Below are positions 8,062 through 16,859 of a stretch of 64,000 bases of DNA, piece by piece. The stretch is from Bacteroidales bacterium (GTDB lineage Bacteria; Bacteroidota; Bacteroidia; Bacteroidales; JAADJA01): contig JAGQVE010000015.1 in NCBI GenBank assembly GCA_020438105.1, positions 1 to 64,000 of the forward strand, read 5' to 3'. How positions within the stretch are numbered: position 1 is the first letter of the stretch; the number at the start of each line of letters is the position of its first letter. Under the pieces are notes generated by a model that was not told where the DNA came from, ran no database searches, and worked only from the letters and a program-made list of their open reading frames with translations. Position numbers and translations under genes: made by a program.

Positions 8062-9192
8062 GTGAAAACCTTTTCATTCATAACACATCCCATTGCGCAA
8101 CTGCATGATTTTATTCCTGGCATCATGCCCGGAATTGAAAAAATTGTGACTGTGTATTATGATGAAAACCAAAACATGGTGATTGGTTCACTCACTGAAA
8201 AAATTCAAAAAATCTATTCCACCAAACCATTAAAAATTGATGAGATACTGCCTTCACTGGTGAGGCTGATGGATGACAAAAGTCCGTACAGTTGGTACAG
8301 CCGTCAAAACCTTCCTTTTGAGGTTGAAAGCCGGGGAATGAACCCCACCATAACTATCTTTTCCGAACTGCAAAATATTGTTTTGCTTATCCGGGTTCCC
8401 GATAGTAAAAACGAGATGAACGATCTGATCTTTCTGTACCTGAATGAAAATCCCAGTAATTTTGGTGTTACCAACTCCATTAATCCCCTCACAACTGACA
8501 ACAAAAGTATCATTGCATTTTTGCTGAACAATACCATCCGTGCATTCCTTAATATCCAGCGAAACGATAAATCTGCGCTGAAGCAGATTAACCGGCGAAC
8601 ACGAAGTATTATTCAGCAGGCGGAAACGCTGAAAGAACAGATTGACAAAACGGCTGAAAATTATGGTGTGAGCCTGGTAAAACTTTGCCAGCATATTGTG
8701 GATGAACACCAAAATAAGAGTGGCCGGCAAATTCAGCTGAGCAGCTCTGCATTACAAAAAATCAAGGCTTACAATGGGGATATCCGGGAACTTGAAACAG
8801 TGATCCGGAATGCAATTGGTTATGCCGAGAGCCTGGTCATTGACGAATCGGAGAGCATTGAGATCAATGAATGGCACTTGTTCTCAGAACCGGTATTAAA
8901 CGTGAGCGATGCCCCACAGGAGGAAAAACTACCCCAGGAAGACAAATATTCAAGAACTGTTCAACTACTTGACAAACTGGAAAGTGCAGCGCTTATTGTT
9001 AAACAAAAACGGCTTAAGATGACGGGTACCAATGTAGGATCCTCATGCGAGGCCCCGATATCTGCACCCGCTATTTCAGATGCACTGTATAACCACAAAT
9101 CAAAAATTCAATCGCTGGTGACCATGCACCCGCATAAATGGTCGGTGCTGAAGGAAGAATTCCGGCCTTTCCAAAATATTCTGAATAAGTAA
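8062..9192 (+). CDS. Regulator-like protein with a sigma-54-activator lid-like segment
   Basis: A 376-aa protein read from a GTG start (GTG AAA ACC), favoured because it lies just after a good promoter and no in-frame ATG gives a better N terminus. No signal peptide or membrane segment is seen. Residues about 60-190 look like a mixed alpha/beta sensor-type domain. Residues about 233-263 (LSSSALQKIKAYNGDIRELE) resemble the helical lid of NtrC-type AAA+ activators, whose consensus is L..Y.WPGNVRELEN. The Walker A, GAFTGA and Walker B motifs of that family are all absent. The C-terminal 80 residues are conserved-looking and end HKWSVLKEEFRPFQNIL. I infer a DNA-associated regulator, possibly autoregulatory through the upstream TTAAG array; the function is not established. 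Confidence 0.6.
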   Translation: MKTFSFITHPIAQLHDFIPGIMPGIEKIVTVYYDENQNMVIGSLTEKIQKIYSTKPLKIDEILPSLVRLMDDKSPYSWYSRQNLPFEVESRGMNPTITIFSELQNIVLLIRVPDSKNEMNDLIFLYLNENPSNFGVTNSINPLTTDNKSIIAFLLNNTIRAFLNIQRNDKSALKQINRRTRSIIQQAETLKEQIDKTAENYGVSLVKLCQHIVDEHQNKSGRQIQLSSSALQKIKAYNGDIRELETVIRNAIGYAESLVIDESESIEINEWHLFSEPVLNVSDAPQEEKLPQEDKYSRTVQLLDKLESAALIVKQKRLKMTGTNVGSSCEAPISAPAISDALYNHKSKIQSLVTMHPHKWSVLKEEFRPFQNILNK

Positions 9193-9193
9193 A

Positions 9194-10120
9194 TCAGGGA
9201 TAGATCTGATCGATATTTTTCATCATCTCCTCAAACAAGGGCTTAGCCTCCTCCCAATCTTTTCCGGCAATGACTATAAAAAACTGCCTGTACGGTTTAA
9301 ATGAAAAGGATTTTCCGGTTTTATCCTTCACAGTAAATCCGTCTTCCATTGCCACAAAATCATCAAACTTACGGGATGAGTACATTTTCCCCTTGGCACT
9401 GGCGAACCACTCCCGGCGTTTGTGATCATCCTGGTAACCAAAAACGTAAAATGACAAATCCCCCGACCTTGCAGTTACACCCTGATCAAAGGCTGCAATA
9501 CTCCCCTGTCCGAAATTAAATATATTTCCAAGTGCTATTTGTCCACGGATGTATTTCAGGTTTTTAAGCGGATGGTTTTCCAATTGAATAATTCCGTTGA
9601 TCAGGGGCTCTTTGCCCTCCCCTATAATATTTTCCAGCACGACAGAAGCAAAAAGCTTCAGGGTATCAAGTGCTCCGGCTTCTTTGCGGGAGATGGTACA
9701 ACGGATGAAATAGCTGGTTTTCCAGACATCAAGATAATAATCGTATTGATAAGACAGATCACCTAAATCCAGCGGATGGCCTAATCCGGTACTGTTGAGC
9801 GAAAAAATGCCATATGCCGCATCCGGATCTTTCATCTGGTAAATTTCAATGTGCATCCGGTTCGCCGATGGATTTTGATATTTACAGGAGGCAACTTTTT
9901 TAAAACCATACTCAAGGTAAACATCCGCTCCACCATCAATATAAAGGTATAGGTCCTCATCGGCATAGGTTTGCACCGAATCTTTTACAGCCCAGTTTCC
10001 GCGTTGCTCATCTGTCGGCAAATACAGTTCGGGGTTACCCTGAGCCGTTAACTTCTCCATTTGAATGAATCCAACTACAAACAGCACCAACATTAATATT
10101 CTGTACATCTGACTAAACAT
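9194..10120 (-). CDS. DUF6599 family exported protein
   Basis: A 308-aa protein with an N-terminal signal peptide (MYRILMLVLFVVGFIQMEKL). It carries the hallmark LYLYIDGGADVYLEYGFKKV near residues 55-75, which fits the DUF6599 family of periplasmic proteins of unknown function. Two starts are possible: ATG 10120, overlapping the stop of the upstream DUF362 gene by 8 bases, or ATG 10108 (MYRIL), which leaves no overlap and gives a tidier signal peptide. The tight arrangement means the two genes are cotranscribed and probably functionally linked. No metal-binding or catalytic motif is evident. Confidence 0.75.
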   Translation of the reverse strand: MFSQMYRILMLVLFVVGFIQMEKLTAQGNPELYLPTDEQRGNWAVKDSVQTYADEDLYLYIDGGADVYLEYGFKKVASCKYQNPSANRMHIEIYQMKDPDAAYGIFSLNSTGLGHPLDLGDLSYQYDYYLDVWKTSYFIRCTISRKEAGALDTLKLFASVVLENIIGEGKEPLINGIIQLENHPLKNLKYIRGQIALGNIFNFGQGSIAAFDQGVTARSGDLSFYVFGYQDDHKRREWFASAKGKMYSSRKFDDFVAMEDGFTVKDKTGKSFSFKPYRQFFIVIAGKDWEEAKPLFEEMMKNIDQIYP

Positions 10121-11066
10121 TTACTTCAACAATTTTCAACTTTTGATAATCCATATCTCCAATCCCTGATTCATGGGCTTTTACCGTTGTATACACATCC
10201 TCAGGATATAAATCAAGGAATTCGGAAGTCATCGCATCCAGCGCAACCACATCGGTTCCGGCAATCACCTTGTTTAATGTTTTGATGGTACCCGGTCCGG
10301 ATGGGCCGTTATCAGTTATAAAATTTGTGCTGTCAATGATACATAGATCCGTTTTTTTCATCATATACTGATCCACGATACATTGCGCGAGGTAATCAGG
10401 ATTATTGCGTTCACCCGACCCCAAATGGAAGGTAACATTGGCCTGGCGGGTGGAAACTCCCATGATATTTTTCAGGGCACAGGTTAGCTGGGTAGTAGCA
10501 TGATGTTTTGAAACAGGGATATTGACAAACACATCGCATTCCAGCCAGCTTCTTACCACTTCGGTTTCTTTGAGTGATTTCCAGGCCGGTACATTTTTAA
10601 GTTTTATAAAATCAGTTTCGTTATATTCCGACGGAAAAGTATTGGACTCAACCTGGTCCAATTTTGAGATCAAATCTTTGTACTCCTCAAAAAGATTGCT
10701 TCTTTGCCAGTACTCCTCCTTAACTACCTGCAGACAAGTAATTTTTGTCGCTCCGGCGTCCCATAACATTTTAATAGCTGCTATTGAAATATCCGGATCT
10801 ACATAAGCGCCTTCCACATCAAAATCGCTGTTGATCAGCAAGCCCACATGGGCACCTTCATTTACAAACTTACCCATGCCCCCCAAAAGGTCAATTGCTT
10901 TGAGGGTGCTTTTGAAATAATCCGAACCATTTACCACTGCGATGTCGGCTTCCGGATCTAAAATGGAAGGAAAAGTCATCCCCTGCAATGCCACGGTGCC
11001 TGCGACAGCTGCTGTAGCCTTTCCGGTATCGGCGATGAACTTTCGGCGGGTAATTTTTTTACTCAT
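10113..11066 (-). CDS. DUF362 domain protein with Tat signal
   Basis: The start is set at ATG 11066, giving MSKKITRRKFIADTGKATAA, a twin-arginine signal. The frame extends further upstream but would overlap the neighbouring reductase gene and lose the Tat signal. The protein is 317 aa. The mature part matches DUF362 proteins: LECDVFVNIPVSKHHATTQL near the middle, then LKNIMG and a C-terminal DVVALDAMTSEFL. The 4Fe-4S ferredoxin segment found in some DUF362 proteins is absent. Tat export implies folding, perhaps with a cofactor, before secretion. It lies 46 bases after the Old Yellow Enzyme gene and overlaps the DUF6599 gene, so the three probably form one operon. The function is unknown. Confidence 0.82.
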   Translation of the reverse strand: MSKKITRRKFIADTGKATAAVAGTVALQGMTFPSILDPEADIAVVNGSDYFKSTLKAIDLLGGMGKFVNEGAHVGLLINSDFDVEGAYVDPDISIAAIKMLWDAGATKITCLQVVKEEYWQRSNLFEEYKDLISKLDQVESNTFPSEYNETDFIKLKNVPAWKSLKETEVVRSWLECDVFVNIPVSKHHATTQLTCALKNIMGVSTRQANVTFHLGSGERNNPDYLAQCIVDQYMMKKTDLCIIDSTNFITDNGPSGPGTIKTLNKVIAGTDVVALDAMTSEFLDLYPEDVYTTVKAHESGIGDMDYQKLKIVEVNV

Positions 11067-11112
11067 AACCACTTGATTGATAAGCGTCAAATTTAAGGAA
11101 TATACCGAAAGG

Positions 11113-12222
11113 TCAGGAAGTTTTTTTAGGATATGGAGGATAATCAATGTATCCTTTTTCACCACCATGGTAAAAGGTGGATTTATCCCAGTCGGCAAGT
11201 GGCCATTTATTTTTAAACCGCTCTACCAAATCAGGATTTGAAATAAACAGTTTCCCAAAGGCAACCATATCGGCATGCCCACGCTGAATGATCTGATTTC
11301 CTGTTTCATAATTAAATTCAACATTGGTGATAACCGGCCCCTCAAAAAACGGCCGAAAATACGGTGTTACGGGAACCATAAAATGTTTGTAACGCTCGGG
11401 TGGCTCCAGGGCAGCATAGGGCTCCATCAAGTGTAAATAAGCCATCTTAAACCGGTTCAGGTTTTTGATCAGGAATTCGTAAAGTGCCACCGGGTTGCTA
11501 TCGTACATACCTTTTACGATGCCGCTTGGCGATAGCCGGATACCCACTTTATCAGAACCAATGGCCTCACAACATGCTTGCGTAACTTCCAGAACAAAAC
11601 GGCACCTGTTTTCAATGCTTCCCCCATAATTATCAGTACGTTGATTGCTGCCGTCATGTAAAAACTGATCCGGCAAATATCCATTGGCACCGTGGATCTC
11701 TACACCATCAAAGCCAGCTTCAGTAGCATTTAAGGTAGCTTTTCGATAGTCTTCAACAATTCCGGCAATCTCCTCCAATTCAAGTGCGCGGGGAGTAACA
11801 TGCTTTTTATGTCCTTCAGGTGTTAAGATTATATCATCAAGATCAATGGCGGAAGCTGAAACGGGAAGCTGCCCTCCGGGTTGAACCAGTGGATGCGAAA
11901 CCCGGCCAACATGCCACAATTGTAAAAAGATAATTCCGCCTTTGTCATGAACAGCTTTGGTGACCGGTTTCCAGGCATCTATTTGTTGTTGATTATAAAT
12001 TCCCGGACTGTTCATATATCCAACTGCTTGTTGCGAAATGTTGGTTGCTTCAGCAATGATCAGCCCTGCCGACACACGCTGCTGGTAATATGTTTGCATG
12101 ATTGGGGTGGGAACATGCTCATCGGTGGCACGTCTTCGCGTTAACGGCGCCATGATCACCCTGTTATTTAATTCAAAATTTCCAACCTTTATTGGTTTAA
12201 GTAACGGAACTGTTTTATTCAT
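11113..12222 (-). CDS. Old Yellow Enzyme-type alkene reductase
   Basis: Start chosen at ATG 12222 (MNKTVPLLKPIKVGNFELNN), the normal OYE N terminus; the open frame begins 13 codons earlier without family similarity. The 369-aa protein is a TIM-barrel NADH:flavin oxidoreductase. Visible motifs are NRVIMAPLTRRRA near the N terminus, LQLWHVGRVSHP, and EIHGANGYLPDQFL with the substrate-binding His and Asn (HxxN) and the Tyr proton donor. NYGGSIENRCRF follows, with a C-terminal phosphate-binding segment VAFGKLFISNPDLVERF. It should reduce activated C=C bonds of enones or nitro compounds using FMN and NAD(P)H. It is likely cytoplasmic and the first gene of an operon with DUF362 and DUF6599. Its physiological substrate is unknown. 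Confidence 0.9.
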   Translation of the reverse strand: MNKTVPLLKPIKVGNFELNNRVIMAPLTRRRATDEHVPTPIMQTYYQQRVSAGLIIAEATNISQQAVGYMNSPGIYNQQQIDAWKPVTKAVHDKGGIIFLQLWHVGRVSHPLVQPGGQLPVSASAIDLDDIILTPEGHKKHVTPRALELEEIAGIVEDYRKATLNATEAGFDGVEIHGANGYLPDQFLHDGSNQRTDNYGGSIENRCRFVLEVTQACCEAIGSDKVGIRLSPSGIVKGMYDSNPVALYEFLIKNLNRFKMAYLHLMEPYAALEPPERYKHFMVPVTPYFRPFFEGPVITNVEFNYETGNQIIQRGHADMVAFGKLFISNPDLVERFKNKWPLADWDKSTFYHGGEKGYIDYPPYPKKTS

Positions 12223-12300
12223 TTCCCTGTAGGCTTGATGTCCAAAATTACAAATCGTCAAAACTCTTTATTTACGGCACAAAGAAATAAAATATTGTTC

Positions 12301-12308
12301 TATCTTTG
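12301..12308 (+). promoter_or_regulatory. -7 element upstream of the homogentisate operon
   Basis: TATCTTTG matches TAnnTTTG fully, about 110 bases before the hmgA ATG. The expected TTTG at -33 is not evident. The resulting leader of about 100 bases holds no recognisable riboswitch. Confidence 0.4.
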
Positions 12309-12417
12309 CTCAGTATCCGGAATGAATCTAAATAGATATTTTAAAAAATTTAAGAATCCGGTATGAACAAATGCCTGCTCTTAAACTTGTATAGGTAGAA
12401 ATTAAAATTTAAAGAAA

Positions 12418-13575
12418 ATGCCGCATTATCATCAGCTTGGTAAAATCCCTTCAAAAAGACATATTCAGTTCAGAAAACCCGATGGTGGGCTCTATTCTGA
12501 GCAACTTGTTTCAACGGAGGGCTTCTCTGACTTGTATTCATTGGTTTATCATACACACCCACCTACGCTGGTCACCGAAATTGACGAAGCCTATTCGGTG
12601 GAGCCGGAGATCGCCATCCGAAAAAATATGCAGCACAGGAGCTTCCAGGGATTTAAGGTACAGCCGAAGGATGATTACCTGGAAAGCCGGATTCCAGTTC
12701 TTGTAAATAATGACCTGCATATCAGCCTGGCTGCCCCGCGCCTATCGATGAAAGATTATTATTTTAAAAATTCGGGTGCTGATGAAATGATCTTCGTACA
12801 TAAAGGTTCGGGTAAACTCAGAACCATGTATGGAAACCTCGATTTTGAATATGGGGACCATTTGATCATCCCACGCGGCGTAATTTATCAAATGGAGTTT
12901 GATTCGACTGATAATCGTCTTTTTATTGTGGAATCATTTACCCCCATACAGTTTCCTAAAAGGTATGTAAACCGCGCAGGACAGCTGCTTGAGCATGCTC
13001 CGTTTTATGAGCGCGATATCAGAAAACCTGTTGAACTGGAAACCCATGATAAACATGGAGATTTTAAGGTACTGATCAAAAGGGATGATATGATTTTTCC
13101 TTATCACTTTGCAACACATCCTTTTGATTTGATTGGCTGGGATGGATATCATTATCCTTATGCCCTTTCGATCCATGAATTTGAGCCCATCACAGGACGC
13201 GTGCATCAGCCACCACCAGTCCATCAAACCTTTGAGGCTCACAATTTTGTTACCTGTGCTTTTGTTCCTCGTTTATACGATTATCATCCTGAAGCCATAC
13301 CGGCACCTTATAACCACAGCAATGTGGATTCGGATGAGGTGTTGTATTATGTGGATGGTGAATTTATGAGCCGTAAGCATGTTGAACAGGGAATGATCAC
13401 TCTTCATCCCATTGGTATTCCGCATGGTCCTCATCCTGGTGCTGTTGAAAAAAGCATCGGCCAGAAAGAGACCCGTGAATTAGCTGTAATGGTTGATACA
13501 TTCAAACCTTTGTTTATCACCAAGCAGGCCCTCGAAATTGAAGACAAAAACTATTATAAATCCTGGATAGATTAA
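12418..13575 (+). CDS. hmgA: Homogentisate 1,2-dioxygenase
   Basis: A 385-aa protein, first gene of the tyrosine-degradation operon. It opens the ring of homogentisate to maleylacetoacetate with Fe(II) and O2. The N terminus (MPHYHQLGKIPSKRHIQFRK) and the cupin-type metal site are typical of the shorter bacterial form of the family. The metal-binding region contains HSNVDSDEVLYYVDGEF and, about 45 residues later, HPIGIPHGPHPG. The enzyme is cytoplasmic. The HPPD gene, which makes its substrate, follows 32 bases downstream, and fumarylacetoacetase comes after that. The start ATG directly follows an A-rich stretch (AAAGAAAATG), as is usual where Shine-Dalgarno sequences are weak. Confidence 0.94.
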   Translation: MPHYHQLGKIPSKRHIQFRKPDGGLYSEQLVSTEGFSDLYSLVYHTHPPTLVTEIDEAYSVEPEIAIRKNMQHRSFQGFKVQPKDDYLESRIPVLVNNDLHISLAAPRLSMKDYYFKNSGADEMIFVHKGSGKLRTMYGNLDFEYGDHLIIPRGVIYQMEFDSTDNRLFIVESFTPIQFPKRYVNRAGQLLEHAPFYERDIRKPVELETHDKHGDFKVLIKRDDMIFPYHFATHPFDLIGWDGYHYPYALSIHEFEPITGRVHQPPPVHQTFEAHNFVTCAFVPRLYDYHPEAIPAPYNHSNVDSDEVLYYVDGEFMSRKHVEQGMITLHPIGIPHGPHPGAVEKSIGQKETRELAVMVDTFKPLFITKQALEIEDKNYYKSWID

Positions 13576-13607
13576 ACAGTTAACTTTTAAATTACAATCA
13601 ACAAATC

Positions 13608-14702
13608 ATGAAGCAAGATTTTCTTCCAATCAATGGTACTGATTTCGTAGAATTTTATGTTGGCAATGCCAAACAGGCTGCCCATTATTATCAATCGGCT
13701 TTTGGCTTTCAGCCGCTGGCATATCGCGGGCTGGAAACCGGCGATAAAGAAAAAACATCCTATGTATTGCAACAGGGAAAAGTGAGGTTTATGCTTACGA
13801 CAGCACTCACTCCTGATTCACCCATTGGCGAACATTGCAAAAAACACGGTGATGGTGTTAAAAATGTTGCTCTTTGGGTTGATGATGCCACCAAATCATT
13901 TGAAGAAACGGTAAAAAGAGGAGCCAAACCATCCATGGAACCCACCACCCTCAAGGATCAGCATGGTGAGGTGGTAATGTCGGGCATTCATACCTACGGC
14001 GAAACCATTCATTTATTTGTTGAACGAAAAAATTATAATGGTCCTTTCCTTCCGGGATTTGTAGAATGGAACCCGGAATTCAGAGCCGAAGAAGTAGGAT
14101 TTCAATACATTGATCATATGGTGGGTAATGTTGACTGGGGCCAAATGAATACCTGGGCTGAATTTTACGCCAGGGTGATGGGCTTTGACCAACTGATCTC
14201 TTTCGACGATAAAGACATTTCTACCGAATACTCAGCACTGATGAGCAAGGTGATGGCCAATGATAACATGCGCATCAAGTTCCCGATCAATGAACCTGCC
14301 AAAGGGAAGAAAAAGTCGCAGATTGAAGAATATATCGACTTCTACGGAGGTTCAGGGGTGCAACATGTGGCCCTTGCAACCAATGATATCATTCATACCG
14401 TAAGTGATCTTCGCAGGCGGGGTGTTGAATTCCTTTATGTACCGGACACCTATTATGAAACGGTAATGGATAGAGTAGGAACCATTGATGAAGATTTGAT
14501 GGAACTTAAAAAATTAAATATCCTGATTGATCGTGATGATGAAGGATATCTTTTGCAAATCTTTACCAAGCCGGTTGAAGACAGGCCCACTGTTTTTTAT
14601 GAGATCATTCAGCGGATGGGTGCAAAATCATTTGGAAAAGGCAATTTTAAAGCCCTGTTTGAATCCATCGAACGCGAACAAGAAAGAAGAGGAACCCTTT
14701 AA
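13608..14702 (+). CDS. hppD: 4-hydroxyphenylpyruvate dioxygenase
   Basis: A 364-aa enzyme converting 4-hydroxyphenylpyruvate to homogentisate. It has two vicinal-oxygen-chelate halves. The C-terminal half carries the Fe(II) facial triad: His170 in QYIDHMVGN, His253 in GVQHVALATND and Glu332 in TVFYEIIQRMG. GYLLQIFTKPVEDRPT and the C-terminal FGKGNFKALFESIE are also family signatures. It lies between homogentisate dioxygenase and fumarylacetoacetase on the same strand with short spacers, so it is part of one transcript. The 4-hydroxyphenylpyruvate would come from tyrosine by an aminotransferase not found in this window. Confidence 0.96.
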   Translation: MKQDFLPINGTDFVEFYVGNAKQAAHYYQSAFGFQPLAYRGLETGDKEKTSYVLQQGKVRFMLTTALTPDSPIGEHCKKHGDGVKNVALWVDDATKSFEETVKRGAKPSMEPTTLKDQHGEVVMSGIHTYGETIHLFVERKNYNGPFLPGFVEWNPEFRAEEVGFQYIDHMVGNVDWGQMNTWAEFYARVMGFDQLISFDDKDISTEYSALMSKVMANDNMRIKFPINEPAKGKKKSQIEEYIDFYGGSGVQHVALATNDIIHTVSDLRRRGVEFLYVPDTYYETVMDRVGTIDEDLMELKKLNILIDRDDEGYLLQIFTKPVEDRPTVFYEIIQRMGAKSFGKGNFKALFESIEREQERRGTL

Positions 14703-14715
14703 AAACCCTACAAGT

Positions 14716-15990
14716 ATGATCAAAGCGAATAACCCGGACCTCGAATCATGGATTGAGGTATCGGTTGATAGTGATTTCCCAATCCAAAATATTCCTTTTG
14801 GTGTAGCTACATTTAAAAATGGCAAAACACATTGTGCCACCCGTATCGGAGACGTTGTAATCGATCTTTATGAATTGGCCGGACTGGGATACCTTGACAA
14901 TATTGGGATCGACGACCTTCGTGTTTTCAAGCAGCCTCTGCTCAATGATTTTATTGCCTGCGGAAAAGCCGCATGGAGTGTCACCCGCGAGCGGATTTCG
15001 GAACTATTTCAAAAAGACAATCTCACCCTGAATGAGGCTGATATTGATCAATCGGTGTTTATGCATGCTACTTCGGAAGTTACGATGCAAATGCCCGTAA
15101 AGATTGGTGATTATACCGATTTTTATTCCAGCATCGAACATGCAACGAATGTTGGAACCATGTTTCGGGACCCGGATAATGCCCTGTTCCCAAACTGGAA
15201 GCATTTGCCGGTGGGATATCACGGTAGAAGTTCTTCTATCGTAATCTCAGGGACCAATATTCACCGGCCGATGGGCCAAACCAAACCCAACGATGCCGAT
15301 GTACCGGTTTACGGGCCAACACGGTTGTTTGATTTTGAGCTGGAGATGGCTTTTATCGTAGGTAAATCTACAAAGCTCGGGGATCAAATTTCAACGGAAG
15401 ATGCAGAGGATAGCATTTTCGGAATGGTGGTGTTCAATGATTTATCTGCCCGAGATATTCAGCGATGGGAGTATGTTCCGTTGGGTCCTTTTCTTGCTAA
15501 AAACTTTGGATCAATCATCAGTCCGTGGATCGTTACCCTCGAAGCGCTCGACCCTTTCAGGGTGGATACGCCCACACAAGACCCGGAGGTGCTGCCCTAC
15601 TTAAAATACACAGGTAAAAAGAGTTACGACATTCATCTTGAAGTATTGGTCCAACCTGAAAATGGATCAGAAAACAAGGTCTGCCATTCCAATTTTAAGT
15701 ATATGTACTGGAATATGGCGCAGCAACTGGCCCATCATACCGTTAATGGTTGTAACGTGAATGTGGGTGATATGATGGCCAGTGGAACCATCAGTGGTCC
15801 TACCCCCGAGTCATACGGATCGATGTTGGAACTAAGCTGGAAAGGCACCAAACCGCTTAAATTATCTGATGGATCCGAACGGAAGTTCATACTTGACAAC
15901 GACACGATCATTATGCGTGGTTACTGTAAAAATAATGTTGTTCGGATTGGTTTTGGCGATTGTATCACCAAAGTTTTACCGGCAAAATAA
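14716..15990 (+). CDS. fahA: Fumarylacetoacetase
   Basis: Start set at ATG 14716, 13 bases after the HPPD stop; the longer frame back to 14527 lies inside the HPPD gene and is rejected. The 424-aa length is normal for the family. The N-terminal FAH domain (WIEVSVDSDFPIQNIPFGVA) is followed by the catalytic hydrolase domain with DFYSSIEHATNVGTMFR, PVGYHGRSSSIVISGTNI, the metal-binding FDFELEMAFIVG and the late MMASGTISGPTPESYGSM. It cleaves fumarylacetoacetate to fumarate and acetoacetate, the last step of tyrosine breakdown, in the cytoplasm. The isomerase that should supply fumarylacetoacetate from maleylacetoacetate is not encoded here. Confidence 0.96.
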   Translation: MIKANNPDLESWIEVSVDSDFPIQNIPFGVATFKNGKTHCATRIGDVVIDLYELAGLGYLDNIGIDDLRVFKQPLLNDFIACGKAAWSVTRERISELFQKDNLTLNEADIDQSVFMHATSEVTMQMPVKIGDYTDFYSSIEHATNVGTMFRDPDNALFPNWKHLPVGYHGRSSSIVISGTNIHRPMGQTKPNDADVPVYGPTRLFDFELEMAFIVGKSTKLGDQISTEDAEDSIFGMVVFNDLSARDIQRWEYVPLGPFLAKNFGSIISPWIVTLEALDPFRVDTPTQDPEVLPYLKYTGKKSYDIHLEVLVQPENGSENKVCHSNFKYMYWNMAQQLAHHTVNGCNVNVGDMMASGTISGPTPESYGSMLELSWKGTKPLKLSDGSERKFILDNDTIIMRGYCKNNVVRIGFGDCITKVLPAK

Positions 15991-15992
15991 TT

Positions 15993-16859
15993 ATGAAGAG
16001 AATTGATCCTTATAATATTCCAAACCCTGCCGTTCACCAATATTTGCTTGGTGCTATCGGACCCAGGCCCATCGCTTTTGCGAGTACAGTTGACAAAGAC
16101 GGTAACCCCAATTTATCTCCTTTCAGTTTTTTTAATGCCTTTGGGGTAAACCCAACAACACTGATATTTTCACCTTCACGTCGAGGGAGGGATAACACCA
16201 CCAAACATACTTACGAAAACTTAAAGGAGGTTCCTGAAGTGGTGATCAATGTCGTAACATTCGCAATGGTGGAGCAAACAAGTTTGTCAAGCACCGAATA
16301 TCCCAGGGGGGTGAACGAGTTTGTTAAAGCCGGATTTACTCCTCTGCCTTCTGAAACCATAAAGCCGTTCAGGGTAAAAGAGTCGCCGGTACAGTTCGAA
16401 TGCAAGGTGAGAGACATCATTGAAACCGGAACCGGCGGTGGAGCTGCAAACCTTGTAGTTTGCGAGGTGAGTTTGATACATGTAGATGAATCTGTTCTGG
16501 ATGAAGATGGTAAAATTGATCAGCACAAAATCGACCTTGTAGGCCGCATGGGAGGGAATTTTTATTCACGCAGTTCACTTGGATTGTTTGAAGTTGAAAA
16601 ACCATTGCAAAAACTCGGCATCGGCATTGACAACCTGCCCGAAAAAATCCGGTTTTCGGACCAACTCACTGGAAACGAACTTGGAAAACTTGGAAATATT
16701 GAATCCCTTCCATCAGTTGAAGAAGCAGAAGCATATGCTACAACAAATACCGCTGTAGCCGGCCTTATCGGTAAAACAAATGTTTTAAATACGGCAAAGG
16801 AATTACTTTCAGCAGGAAAAACAAAGGAAGCCCTTATGCTACTGATGGCTCGATTCTAA
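15993..16859 (+). CDS. Flavin reductase-like (FMN-binding split barrel) protein
   Basis: Start at ATG 15993, two bases after the fumarylacetoacetase stop (MKRIDPYNIPNPAVHQYLLG); the longer frame is inside that gene. The 288-aa protein has an FMN-binding split-barrel domain over residues 1-210 with IGPRPIAFASTVDKDGNPNL and SPFSFFNAFGVNP. A C-terminal helical tail of about 70 residues follows. Proteins of this kind accompany tyrosine-degradation genes in other Bacteroidota, but their exact reaction is not clear to me; a flavin-dependent oxidoreductase role is likely. Its last 26 bases overlap the convergent aromatic amino acid hydroxylase gene (16834-16859), so the two 3' ends share DNA. Confidence 0.88.
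   Translation: MKRIDPYNIPNPAVHQYLLGAIGPRPIAFASTVDKDGNPNLSPFSFFNAFGVNPTTLIFSPSRRGRDNTTKHTYENLKEVPEVVINVVTFAMVEQTSLSSTEYPRGVNEFVKAGFTPLPSETIKPFRVKESPVQFECKVRDIIETGTGGGAANLVVCEVSLIHVDESVLDEDGKIDQHKIDLVGRMGGNFYSRSSLGLFEVEKPLQKLGIGIDNLPEKIRFSDQLTGNELGKLGNIESLPSVEEAEAYATTNTAVAGLIGKTNVLNTAKELLSAGKTKEALMLLMARF

Noticed and set aside
11067-11198. 44-residue extension of the DUF362 protein
   Set aside because: It overlaps the ene-reductase gene and would hide the Tat signal that begins at ATG 11066.
14527-14715. N-terminal extension of fumarylacetoacetase
   Set aside because: The extension lies inside the HPPD gene and has no family similarity; ATG 14716 gives the normal N terminus and length.
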